Numbered from the stretch's first letter, positions 44,803 through 55,090 are shown. The stretch: 64,000 nt of DNA from Gerris lacustris (GCA_951217055.1 OX578280.1:9488271-9552270); one strand, 5' to 3'. The notes: generated from the sequence alone by a model not told the origin. Numbers and translations: made by a program.

Positions 44803-45583
44803 TAAATAAATAAATAAATAAAACCTTTATTTCCATCATGTAAAAAAAACTACAACATACAAAATATAAGTTAATCTTATGATGCACCCCCAAGTAAGCA
44901 AAGCTTGAGGAAGGGGGTGACTTTGGCTCTAAAAAAGGAAGTAATAGAAAAAAAAAATAATAATAATAATAAAAAATAAAAATAAAAAAATAAAAATAAA
45001 AAATAAAAAATAAAAAATAAAAATAGAAATAAATAAATAAAAAGTAAAATAAAATAAAAGGATCAAGTTAAATTATTTATAGATAATCTCAATAAATTCC
45101 TATTTATATTTTAATTTACTGATGTATCACCAGAAATATAAGATAAAGTAGTGTCATCAAATTTGAATGTGCTGTATCAAGCTTTTTCTGAAAGCAGGAT
45201 AAGATGGTGCAGACTTGATGGATTGAGGGAGCTGATTGTATAGTCGAGGCCCGATATAATACGTGTGACTGAACACACCTGATCTAGTAAAACTTGGCTC
45301 TGCCAACAACTCACCAACATTTCTCCTAGTAGGATAGTTGTGTCCGAGAGACGCAGGCAATAAGTGTTTCCTTTCCCAAACGAAAGATATCCGTGATAAC
45401 TTTATACTCTGGTCTATATTCAAAACATTAAATTCCCTATAAAGCACATCACTTGGGAACCTTACATTCCTTCTTAGGCAAATTTTAATAAGTAGTTTTG
45501 TTTATGTGTGATTTTGAGAGGTTCCAGATGAGCTTGATTTGCACATCCCCACCCTATGATACCGTAATCGACGATGGATTGTT
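44803..45583 (-). mobile_element. LINE (non-LTR) 3' end, 5'-truncated
   Basis: Reverse strand: RT C-terminal remnant, then a 3' UTR with an AAAAAT-type simple repeat (44945-45060), CCCCCTTCCTCAAGC, GGAAATAAAGGTTTT and a terminal (TTTA)n tail at 44803-44822. A 5' truncation with a TTTA-type tail is typical of jockey/CR1-like LINEs. No target duplication found. Confidence 0.75.
45157..45582 (-). pseudogene. Non-LTR reverse transcriptase C-terminus, frameshifted
   Basis: Reverse strand, in two frames. From 45582 downward: SIVDYGIIGWG, then QAHLEPLKITHKQ. This matches the (Y)GI.GWG...L..L...QK block that follows the RT catalytic domain in jockey/CR1-like elements. After a frameshift near 45495-45505 the second frame gives LLIKICLRRN, then SDVLYREFNVLNIDQ, HNYPTRRN and GPRLYNQLPQSIKSAP, ending HIQI at 45157. 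(Y)PTR followed by G..LYN.LP..IK is the usual C-terminal signature. The catalytic palm is absent because of 5' truncation. The 96-aa open frame (45157-45447) is only the final part. No zinc knuckle is visible. Confidence 0.8.
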
Positions 45584-45729
45584 CGGGGGAATACCCCGAA
45601 CCATGCAGGGGGAACCTCCCTGGCGAAAATTTTTTAAAATTTGAATACTGAAAACGTGTTTTAAGCTTTGTTTAAAGATTTTTTTTACTCCTTAAGTCTG
45701 TGCAATATATTTAATAGTCAATTAATAAA
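45584..45729. other. Short linker
   Basis: Contains AACCATGCAGGGGGAACC; no gene. Confidence 0.4.
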
Positions 45730-46309
45730 GGCCCCCATACACGGTCAAAATGTTTGCGCAAACATTTTGACCGTGTATGTGGCTGTTTGATGTTTGCGCA
45801 AACATGATGTTTAACTAAAGTTGCCCGACATCAGGTTTGCGAAAACCTTAGGCAAAATTAGGCCATACCATACACGTCAAACATCATGTTTGCGCAAACA
45901 TCAAACAGTGCCAAACGGTCAAAATGTTTGCGCAAACATTTTGACCGTGCATGGGGCTGTTTGATGTTTGCGCAAACATGATGTTTAACTAAAGTTGCCC
46001 GACATCAGGTTTGCGCAAACCTTAGGCAAAATTAGGCCATACCATACACGTCAAACATCATGTTTGCGCAAACATCAAACAGTGCCATAAACGGTCAAAA
46101 TGTTTGCGCAAACATTTTGACCGTGCATGGGGCTGTTTGATGTTTGCGCAAACATGATGTTTAACTAAAGTTGCCCGACATCAGGTTTGCGCAAACCTTA
46201 GGCAAAATTAGGCCATACCATACACGTCAAACATCATGTTTGCGCAAACATCAAACAGTGCCAAACGGTCAAAATGTTTGCGCAAACATTTTGACCGTGT
46301 ATGGGGGCC
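45730..46309. mobile_element. Palindromic repeat element, GGCCCCCATACACGGTC ends
   Basis: Ends GGCCCCCATACACGGTC and GACCGTGTATGGGGGCC are perfect inverted repeats. Inside are three tandem units of 174-176 bp (ACGGTCAAAA at 45741, 45915, 46091, 46265). ATGTTTGCGCAAACAT, a perfect 16-bp palindrome, occurs three times per unit plus once at the end, and a fourth, GGTTTGCGCAAACC, occurs per unit. ACGGTCAAAATG-TTTGCGCAAA-CATTTTGACCGT is one 34-bp perfect palindrome. No coding sequence; the target site is unclear. Confidence 0.9.
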
Positions 46310-46604
46310 TTAAGAAAACATCAGTTTAACATCTTTAAAACCTTTACACTTGATTATATACTGTCTTTAGCTGTAGCTGAATTGTTATAAAATAAAAGTA
46401 GCAATCAACAAAGTGAAAATTATATTGTAACCTCGGTCAACCAAGTCCTAGTACCAGTTCTAACAGTGATTTACAAATATAAATTTAAAACAGTAGAAAA
46501 GTTTAATTATTATTGATAATTTGACGTCCAGAAATTAATTACTTAATTTAGTTGAAAGTAAATGTTTACTTGAATTTAAGTTAGCAACCGTTAAATTATA
46601 GATG
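46310..46604. other. Unassigned AT-rich DNA
   Basis: No gene or familiar repeat. Confidence 0.4.
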
Positions 46605-47548
46605 TGAGAGAGTTAGTGAGGTACGGTATAAAGAAAAAACATTGTTTAACCAACTAGTTTCGTAATAGTACATTACGCGTCGAGTGCGGAAAGTAGCATT
46701 TTGCATGCGAGTGTGGAGTTTGCACCCGAGCGACAGCGAGGGTAGTAAAACCACACGAGCAATGCAAAATGCCGTTTTCACACGAGTTGCGTACCGTACT
46801 TTATCTACGATTGTTAGATTTTAATAATAAATACAGAAAAAAATAATAAACTTGCTGTATGTAAGTTCGTATCTCTCTCTTGATAAAGATGACATTAATT
46901 CTTGAGTTGTATTTTTGCCGAATCAATTATTTCTGGAGGAGTATTATTCTCTACATTTTCGTCCAAGTCACTTGATTCTTGATTCACTCATTCTTTTTCA
47001 CTAAAAACTCGATATAAACAGTTACTTTAATATAAGAACAGTAAATTAGTTTTGTTAAATGTAAACAAACTCACTAATCGTGCGTAAAGCTGAAGAATTC
47101 TTCTTCTTTACCGCCCTAGGTTGGTAAAGAAGAGGAATTCTTCAGAACTATGAGACGCGCATGCGCAATGAATACAAGTACGTAAAGAATCTCTTTCTAC
47201 GCATCTAAACAGAGATACAATGTTTATATTTCGTAACAATCGTAGATAAAATATATTTACATCATCAGGGTTAACATATAAGGACAAAATACGAGACTAT
47301 AATACAAGTTTCATGGTAAAGTTTGGAATATAACTAAGTAAGATTGAAGAAAATAGAGTTTAAGGATTGGATTAGTTAGAGGAACAGAATGGTGGGGAAC
47401 AAAATGGAGATGAGAGGATTAACAGTATATATTTTTAACAGTAATTAAGTAATATATATACAGTAAATAATTAACAGTAATAAATTTTACGAAACTATTT
47501 GTTTAAACAATGTTTTTTCTTTAGACCATACCTCACTAACTCTCTCCT
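46605..47548. mobile_element. TIR element (GAGAGAGTTAGTGAGG), carrying S3
   Basis: GAGAGAGTTAGTGAGGTACG (46605 onward) with AAAGAAAAAACATTGTTTAA is mirrored at 47504-47548 (TTAAACAATGTTTTTTCTTT, CCTCACTAACTCTCTC). The TIR is about 45 bp. An S3 element occupies most of the interior. The residual interior is AT-rich and non-coding. Confidence 0.8.
46663..47252 (-). mobile_element. S3 element (CTCG subfamily), copy 2
   Basis: Full inverse match to 19854-20437: TAATAGTACATTACGCGTCG, CACCCGAGCGACAGCGAGGG, GCACTTTATC-type junction, hairpin GAAGAATTCTTCTTCTTTAC (47091-47143), and inner TIR end CAATCGTAGATAAAA at 47238-47252. Confidence 0.85.
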
Positions 47549-47610
47549 GTAAATGCGTTTACTTTAAAATACATTGTATTGCAACATTTCATATAAAAAA
47601 AAAAATCAAA

Positions 47611-47808
47611 TTACAAATTCAAGCCGTTTTTCCCTTTGGCAAATCGGTCAATAACTTTTTCAATATCAATGACTAAATCTTTGTGGACATGTAGAAAACA
47701 CAACCCAGCGAGCCGATCTTTACTCATCATGAAACGAAGCCGTGCCTTAACTCGACTTAATGACGAGAATGATCGTTCAGCAGGGCATAGTTTACTAGTA
47801 GAGTAGCG
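47611..47808 (-). pseudogene. hAT transposase C-terminal (dimerisation) fragment
   Basis: The reverse strand from 47787 reads CPAERSFSSLSRVKARLRFM, then MSKDRLAGLCFLHVHKD, then IDIEKVIDRFAKGKNGLNL and stop (TTA at 47611-47613). ERSFS.L.R.K..LR..M...RL..L......D and the closing (D)..KVID.FA... are the hAT C-terminal dimerisation domain of ZMYM1-like transposases. Upstream (47788-47830) the hydrophobic stretch that should precede it is present only in a shifted frame (FLATLLVNYAL), so the copy is broken. It is a separate subfamily from the fragment at 39034. The intact C-terminal stretch of 59 codons without a stop suggests it is not very old. It is shorter than the usual gene-size cutoff. Confidence 0.78.
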
Positions 47809-48460
47809 AGAAATTCAGCAATGATTTGATAATTAGGAACAAGTCCTCATTAAAGAGACATCACAAACAACAACTTGCGCATTAGTAAATGATACAAATT
47901 TTAATTAAATTTATTAACTTTTACTTAAATAATTGTCGAACGAAGAAACGTTACTGTGTGGCCGACAAAATAGATATTTTGTTGAACGTATAAGAGGATC
48001 GGTACAAACGCTTTAAGTATACTAAAGAAATTTATCGAGCCTCATAAACGTAGGCAAGCCAAAAAGTAAAAGGGGGAGGGTAGCATCAGCTGTTATTGGA
48101 TAAAGTCAAGAATAGGGGGGGGGGGGGGGTGTATCATACCAAGTTCTCAGAATCTCAATCAAATTGGGTCATTCCGGTGACCCGTTCGACGGAATGAACT
48201 TTTCCCAAAACTGGTAGTTATTACATCTATCGAGTAGGTAGCCATTAACCTACAATAGAATTCAGGGTAACAATGAAGTATACTCTAAGAAGAAACGAAC
48301 TTGGAACGAACCCCTTAAGAAAAGAAACTTGGGACCAACAGGCAAAAACTTTTTCAGTTCCACCTAAAAGCTTAAAATTATTAAAAAATACTTAAAATTA
48401 ATGACGACAAAGGTTAGAATCGATCAAATAAGATTCTTTCTTAAAATTTTACCATTTATA
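47809..48460. other. Unassigned DNA with a poly-G run
   Basis: G run at about 48115-48130. No upstream hAT coding sequence is detectable. Confidence 0.4.
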
Positions 48461-49062
48461 AGCAGTTCTTACACTATCAATCCTCTTGATCAAAACAGCG
48501 CGTCAAGCGTGATTGATAGTCTAGGAACACGTTTGACGCTTGAGTCAAGCCTTGACGGCGATTGATGGAAAGTTTGAATGGCTCAAGCGGCTTGACAGAG
48601 CGCTTGATAGTCTAGAGCAATTTTAATCAGTAGGCATTCCGTCAGTCACCTGCACGATACCAGCGATGGAGGACCGTCCGCTAGCTTCCGAATGTTCGGA
48701 CATCGTAGATAATAATGCCGATCGAGAATTTATTAGCCTCCTCATTGACTGATATCGTGATTGTCCGGAGTTGTGGAAAGTTCTCCTCCTTCGACCAACG
48801 TCGTTCCTGTGGATCGTTTTTTTCCGCTTGAGAGCAACAACTGTCAACATGAGAAACCCCAAATCCTGATTCGAAACCATGGTATCTACACAATACTGGT
48901 TCACTACAGTCCAGGAGGAGCAGTTCACTAGTCGAAAACTCCGCTACAAATGAATGTTGATGAAAAGATTGACGGTATGCATGATGCGCCCAAGGCTGCT
49001 TAAATCACTTGTCAATCAGCTTGACGCGCTGTTTCGATCAAGCGGATTGTGTAGGGCCTGCT
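48461..49062 (+). mobile_element. TIR element carrying a MADF-like coding remnant
   Basis: The left end AGCAGTTCTTACACTATC + AATCCTCTTGATC and right end (reverse) AGCAGGCCCTACACAATC + CGCTTGATC, with ACAGCGCGTCAAGC in both, form a TIR of about 50 bp. Subterminal TTGATAGTCTAG occurs twice (about 48513, 48606), and TTGACG/TCAAGC words are frequent. Probably an internally deleted DNA transposon, plausibly PIF/Harbinger-like. Confidence 0.7.
48666..48865 (+). pseudogene. MADF-domain protein N-terminus, broken
   Basis: An ATG at 48666 begins MEDRPLASECSDIVDNNADR, then EFISLLID, a TGA stop (48750-48752), then YRDCPELWKV in the same frame. A frameshift follows; SPSFDQRR in another frame continues plausibly to about 48865. 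FI.L...YR.CPELW followed by (S).S(F/Y)..R is the start of a MADF/Myb-SANT-like DNA-binding domain, common in accessory proteins of PIF/Harbinger-type elements and in insect regulators. The TIR around it points to the transposon. The 101-aa and 70-aa frames on the opposite strand overlap it and look like shadows. The domain call rests on about 18 residues. Confidence 0.5.
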
Positions 49063-49103
49063 TAAAGGTAAAGTTAGAAGGTACCTATGAAATTCCATTA
49101 TGA

Positions 49104-49655
49104 TTACTTCCGAGCTTATACCGAAGGTAACGAATGCTAGGTGATCATTCTTATAATAAAGAATTTTTTTATATAATTCCGAATTTAAAAATTCCAAACA
49201 GATAGCCGTTTCAAACATCAGGGAAAATTTAGGTTCCGTTTCTGTCTGTAGGTCGACCTAACTTAAAAACGACTCGTTCGATTTTAATAAAATAAGGATG
49301 GTAGGTCATAATTAGCTCATTGAAGGTCCCATGTAAGTTCCTACCTTCTGCGCTTATTTGTTCCTTTTTTCACATGCGCACAAACATAAATATATTTACA
49401 CCAAAATCCTCAAAAGTATTCTTCTGATTTGTATGAAATTTGGATGGTTTATCAAAAGTAGCCCACAGATAGCCCCAGATTAATTTCAAACATCTGCGCT
49501 CTTTAAATTTTGCTAAATCGATACTATAATTCATGTACAATAAATCAAAACAATTTTGACAGATTTAAAAAACGGGAGGGGGGTATTAAATATTGACAAA
49601 ATTAAGTTTTAAACGCATAAAATTAATGAATTATTAGAATAAGACGCGAGGCAGA
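49104..49655 (+). mobile_element. Family F copy, near full length
   Basis: TTACTTCCGAGCTTATACCG to GACGCGAGGCAGAC. All F blocks are in order: AACAGATAGCCGTTTC, GACCTAACTTAAAAACGAC, GTAGGTCATAATTAGCTC, CACATGCGCACAAACATAAA, AGCCCACAGATAGCCCC and GACAGATTTAAAAAACGGG. Confidence 0.8.
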
Positions 49656-50813
49656 CTATTTTTTAAATGCTTTTCAATAAAGTAGTTAAAATAAAATGTA
49701 AACAAGAAATCGAAAAGAAGAGAAATAAAGATTAGGTAAAGAGTCCAGCCTTTAAAAAGAATCAGAGTTCGGTTTGTTTAGTTCTTTTGAAAGCCTTAAT
49801 TTTCTCTCTAAAGGTAATTTACTAAATAGAAATCCTTTCCAACCTCTAAAATCAAGACCAGTCAGTGGTAGTGAGACTTTAAAACTTTCTAAAGGTTTGA
49901 TAAAAATTCTAAAAGGTTTTCGAAGGCAGAACCTTGCCTTAACTTAAATGAAACAACCTTGAAGTAGAAAATTATTGGAGGTACAAAATTTATCTCTTTG
50001 TGATCTATAATATTTTGTTTTGGCAGACGCATTGGACCTTAACTATAAAATTCACGTTGATAACATTTTGCACATTTGAGAAGTAAGAGCGTTGATGAAG
50101 GTCATTTTAATAATTAATTAATTAATTAGTTTATTAATCAAAGTAACTTTCGGCTTTCATAAAGCCATCATCAGTGCCGATTCCGGTGGAACTTGAGTTA
50201 CATTAAAAATAAAAAATGAAGTTGGCGAATCATACGATGTCGGAGACTATCGTAAGACCCGTCGACGAGTCTTACGTTAGCCTCCGGGTTGTATATTAAG
50301 GGTTGGGACATCAATGTCGAAGTTCGGTATCGAAAACATCGCTGCATCGTACTATAAAACATCTAAATCATCGATTATATGACCTGAAGAAGCATCGTAA
50401 TTGAAATCATCGAAAAATTACGTCTAAAACTACGTAATCCGTAATCGATGACTCTTTTTGTGCTTTATGAAAAGTTTTAATAAAGCAGCGATCTTATTTA
50501 TTCGTCTAATCGAGAGATCGTGAGAAGCTTAATAAATTAATTAATAAAATATTATTAATAGTATTATAGCTTAGTAAAATATTTGTTTAAAAACTGATTT
50601 AATTGAGCTCTTATGAAGCAAAATCCCATTTGGACCGTTTAAAAAATTTAAAATCTTGCTCACAAAAATAATTTTTATAAGTACATTACAAGTCAACATT
50701 TAGAGGAATGAGATAAGAAGTGGTCAAGGCTTGTAAGTGATTGTAAGTAAATCAACTTAAAAAGGCAAAAATAGTTTAAATAAAATGTAAAATATGACTG
50801 TTTCATCAAGATT
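49656..50813. other. Unassigned DNA with a hairpin motif and a palindrome
   Basis: Reverse-strand motif CTGATGAT-GGCTTT-ATG-AAAGCC-GAAAGTTAC at 50144-50174. The near-perfect 26-bp palindrome CGTAAGACCCGTC/GACGAGTCTTACG at 50251-50276 is centred on GTCGAC. No gene. Confidence 0.5.
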
Positions 50814-51405
50814 CTCACTCCCTAGGTGAATGGAATTTGACTATTAGACTAGGGAGTGAGAGGCTAGGGAGTGAGGTTTTAGTGCCAAATGAGATATTAT
50901 GTGAACAGGGATGACTCCAGGTTGATCCAGCTTATGTCCAAGACTATATTCTAAAAACTGTACTATAAATTAAAAGCAATACTAAAAAAATCACTTTCCT
51001 TCATTTAATTATAATGGTCTAGGGAGTGAGGGTGAATAAAAATACTCGTTAACTTTCAGTACTAAACCACCATAAAAAGACAAGAAGCCCTGGATTGTAA
51101 CCTAATAAAACCAACTTCATTGCCTATTTATGAAGCTAGAGCAAAAAATATTCCTTCTCTACAAGTTTGGCGGTCATTTTTAAAAAGTTCTAGGGAGTGA
51201 GGTTGAGGTAGAAACCTTGTGACACATATAAAATGTGCTTTTTAGTAAGCTAATAAGCAGAAATTAACCATTTTGGATCACTTTATGGAAAATACAGGGG
51301 AATTCTCACAACCTTCCGTATTTTTATTAAATTTTGGTTCCTAGATTTGCAAAAACAATTAGGTGAACTTGGCCACCTCATGCTTGTGACAGGCTAGGGA
51401 GTGAG
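50814..51405. repeat. Cluster of CTAGGGAGTGAG words
   Basis: The 12-mer occurs at 50849-50860, 50864-50875, 51019-51030, 51190-51201 and 51394-51405, and inverted at 50814-50825. Spacing is irregular and the sequence between copies is unrelated, so it is not a tandem array. Confidence 0.8.
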
Positions 51406-52466
51406 AAAATGACATATATGTATATTAGTTCCCTAGTAGTGGACCCCAGCCTCCAGCCTGTTAAACATTTAGTGGATGTGTTCCCTTATGTTCTTAGATA
51501 ATATTTTAAAAAAATTAAACTTTATGATAAACACTTTTCTTTTTATGACTCTGTGACACGAATTGTACCGAAATTTTTATAATGACCCTTTAAATAAAAA
51601 AACAGGTTTAAAAAAAAATTAAGGCTATTAGAAAAAAATATCTATTTTTAATAATCACTTTTACAGATCAGCTGTTTTTTTTTCTAATCTACCAAATCTA
51701 ATTTGTAAAAGAATATAATACATAAACAATTTCTCTTTCTTGAAAAAGAATCTATAATTATTACGCTAATAATAATTTAAAAATTATAATTAGGTTTTAG
51801 ACAAAATAATAAGATAAATTAAAAAGACAATAGCCCAATAAATGTATTTGTTGTTTTTTTAAAAAAAATAATTTGTGAATCAAACAAATCACGTAAAAAA
51901 GTTTAAAGAAAACAACCTCTTTTAAAATATTTAATAAAAATGACGCAACTTGGGACAGAGCACGCGTAGTTAACTGTTACAGTTAAATGTGTTTGTGGAA
52001 GCAAGCAAACGATGGTTTGGCCTTGGAATGTCACGTGATACTGTGACAATGACCCCTAGATCTTTTGTTTTTATTATTATATTTACATTAGTTTATAAAA
52101 GGCACGGTTGTCGTTTCCTCGACTATAAAGCACCTAAATAATTAGGGGTTTTAATTGAATAGGGAACAATAATAACCTTGACATGCTGACAACATTTTTC
52201 CCGTTAGATCAGTGGAGTGCATCGAGCTTTGTCCACTCATGACTCATGGTGGTCGTTTGGAAAATATACCACGTGAAGTTGACACGTCATTAAGTAGACA
52301 TGACAGCTATACCCGAGGTCAATATGGTATACTAGAATTTGTAGACTTGCAGTATTATTTCATAATATTTACACCTCAAATATAGATTCTACACGTGCTA
52401 GAACTATAGAGATAAGATAATTTAGTATTGCATTAGTTTAAATATACTATTCTAAGTAGAAAATAA
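51406..52466. other. Unassigned AT-rich DNA
   Basis: No gene or familiar repeat in about 1 kb. Confidence 0.4.
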
Positions 52467-54038
52467 TTTTATTTACTTGCGGCAGCAAAATGAGGCATTG
52501 TAGAGAAATTCGATTTTACTGCCTAGGCGGTAAAATAAGGAAATTTTTTGCTGTTATGATGTTGGCAGTAACAGTTTATACTATTATCTCTATCTTATAA
52601 CATTATATATTATATTTCAATAAGTAATATTTAATAAATAAACGTTTTAATAATAAAATAATTGGTTTATATTTGTTAATTCTGTTAAAATAAGTTCAAT
52701 GAACAGTAGATATTTAATTAAAAAAATAGTAGTCACTGGTTACACTGCAGTTTCATGTAAACATCCAACATCCATATTATTATTATTAGGGTCCGTAGGC
52801 AAAACCAAGGACCCTTATATTTTCCTGCGTGTGTCTGTCCGCCCGTCCGGTCGCCGGCTCTCATGGCTACACCTTTCGTCCAATCACTTTGAAATTTGGC
52901 ATGTATGTGTCTTGTGTCTACCCACATATTTTAAAAATATAGCGACTTAAAAAAATTATTTTTCAAAAAAATTAGGGTATAAAAACTTAAGGGTTAAATT
53001 GTTTTTATTTTTTTTCGACACCGTGAGGGGTATCATATGAAAGGGTACGTCGAGCTGATTACAAAAATATATAATTCTTTGGTTATAACTTTGATATGGC
53101 GAGCGTAGGAAAGTTTAAAGTGGGTGTGAAACGTGTCCCCCGCCCCCTCTATCTCGCTTATGTGAAGTGCAAAACATCTGAAAAAATTCCTGAACATTCT
53201 TCGATCAAAAGTAAAGATACCACATTTTGGAAATTTCGAAAAAAAAAAAAAAAAATATTTTTTATTGACAAAATACGTTTTTTATAACTAGGTAAATTTT
53301 TCGGTCATTTCGATGTATTTATATGGTTGTAGTCCAGTTCATTGGCAAAAAAAATACTTTATCAGAAGTTTGTTTATGAGTTTTGAGAATATCAGACCCA
53401 TAGGATAGTTCAAAGTAAGCTTTTTAGCATTTTAAGAAACACCATCAATAGGGTACTACTTAAACTATACAGGGTTGCCTACGGACCCTCGCTGTGCGCT
53501 GACTAGCACACACTTGACCTGTTTATTATTGAAGTCATACTAGATAAGACACGCTACTTTTCTTGATTTATCCTAGTTACCTCTTTTCTTACTTGTTTTA
53601 AAGTTATCTTTAATACTTTTAGTAATTTGTTAGTAAAACTATAAATATATTTTATATTGCGTGCATTATTCATTCAGAAGTTTTGTGTGTTATAAACGTG
53701 TTTTGTATTTTGTTGTTATAGATTCAGTTCAGTTTGCTATTCACTTATTGTTATTATTCCCAAGCTTATTGTTTTATTTCTTAATGAACATTAATTTTAG
53801 TTAATACTTATCTTATATAGTTATATCTTATTAATATAAAAGTAATTTAACTATGTTATATTAATAAAGATGGTATTTTAGAAGTTTCATTTTTCTGCCG
53901 CTCGTAGATTAAATATTGTATGCAACCAGGCAGCAAAGGAAAACATTTCTGCCTCGTTTATTCATTGCCTGCCGAGGCGAAGCCTCGAAAGTCAAATAGG
54001 TAAATTACCTGCCTCGGCAGTTAATTATCATAGCCTTC
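52467..54038 (+). mobile_element. S1 element (GCAG subfamily), copy 2, carrying family E
   Basis: Left ATTTTATTTACTTGCGGCAG; interior inverse-identical in layout to 12275-13030; inner right end CTGCCGCTCGTAGAT (about 53896); module TTGTATGCAACCAGGCAGCA, CATTTCTGCCTCG, CTGCCGAGGCGAAGCCTCG and TTACCTGCCTCGGCAG. The module is cut at about 54038 compared with copy 1. Family E sits inside. Confidence 0.8.
52788..53525 (+). mobile_element. Family E copy nested in S1
   Basis: AGGGTCCGTAGGCAAAACC to GCCTACGGACCCTCGCTG...GACCTGTTTAT. S1 copy 1 has the site uninterrupted (12615-12637, AATAATAATAATAAT in reverse), which fixes the E ends to within an ATT repeat. Confidence 0.9.
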
Positions 54039-54413
54039 TTGAAAACAGAAGACAGAAATTATGTTCGGCTGTTTGTTGTGGATCGTGCTGATTTCGGCCT
54101 TTACGATGTTCGGCTCGGGGTGTTTAAATTGACACTTGAACGCCGAACCGAACATGCTCGGCTCGTTTCCCATGTTCGGATCGGCAGTCTTTAAAGTAAG
54201 GTCCTAACGATATTCAACAGGAAGGTTCCCTAACTGTTTAGGTTTCCTTCAAAGTTTTTAGTACGGTAAGAATTTATAGTCCTAAACTCGTTCCAACATG
54301 AAATGATTTTATTAAAGAACAATGTTAGCGTATGCGAATAGAACGTGTCCTAAACGATTTCCGAATGATCCGTGGGACGATACAAATAGGGGTGTTGGAA
54401 CAAATCTATAATA
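54039..54413. other. Unassigned DNA with repeated ATGTTCGG words
   Basis: ATGTTCGG occurs at about 54060, 54107 and 54173, with the inverse CCGAACAT at about 54145. No gene. Confidence 0.45.
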
Positions 54414-55090
54414 CTAGGCATCGCGTGGCTCTATCATTGAAGCGAGCGTAAAGTAATAAATATGTATTGAATATTGAAAAAATAGATGATCATGAATCAT
54501 GATGAGTTGATAGATAATGGGTATAGTAGTAGTACAGCGACTAGTAGTAGGGGAACCACCCTGCATTCTTACTATTCCTCTAACCACACCATCTCCTTTT
54601 CAATTATTATAAAATGTATCTCTTTGCTACAAAACAACTACTGCATGTATCAAATTGAAATTTTGCATGCCTGTTTCAATTGTGCATTAGATGGTGTATA
54701 TGAAGTTTTATTAAAATCGTTACGTTAGAACGTAAGATATCGGTAAAAATGTTGTTTTCTCTATTATAAACGTTTAGGTCCGCTTTAATAGTTTTAGCGA
54801 TCTTTATTAAGTCATAGCGGTGTCGCTGTTGGTTTTACTAAAAAAATGTTATTTGTAAAAAATGTTCGTCTCATCAAATAGGTGATTGATGATAGAATTT
54901 TTTCCCGTCCTGAAATTCCAATTTTAAATTTGAAGCTCACGTTTACGCGAGCATTGCGCGCGAACTCTTGGACGGATCACGCTGTCCAACGATTTTAGCC
55001 TGAGTATTAGTAAAAGAAAGATGTATACCAAATTTCAACTAAATCGGTCAACTTTTACTCAAGTTATCGTCGGACACGTAAACGTTACAC

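Noticed and set aside
44617..44805. 62-aa frame as a gene
   Set aside because: No domain, G-run at the end, and it terminates in the LINE tail microsatellite.
48623..48928. 101-aa and 70-aa reverse frames with an RRWSKEE stretch as a Myb domain
   Set aside because: The opposite strand of the same DNA gives the better-supported MADF-like reading with a start codon, and no further Myb helix follows on the reverse strand.
50144..50174. Canonical hammerhead ribozyme
   Set aside because: There is an extra nucleotide between CTGATGA and stem II, and stem I does not close next to the core, though GTAAC/GTTAC could pair as stem III. Kept only as a hammerhead-like motif.
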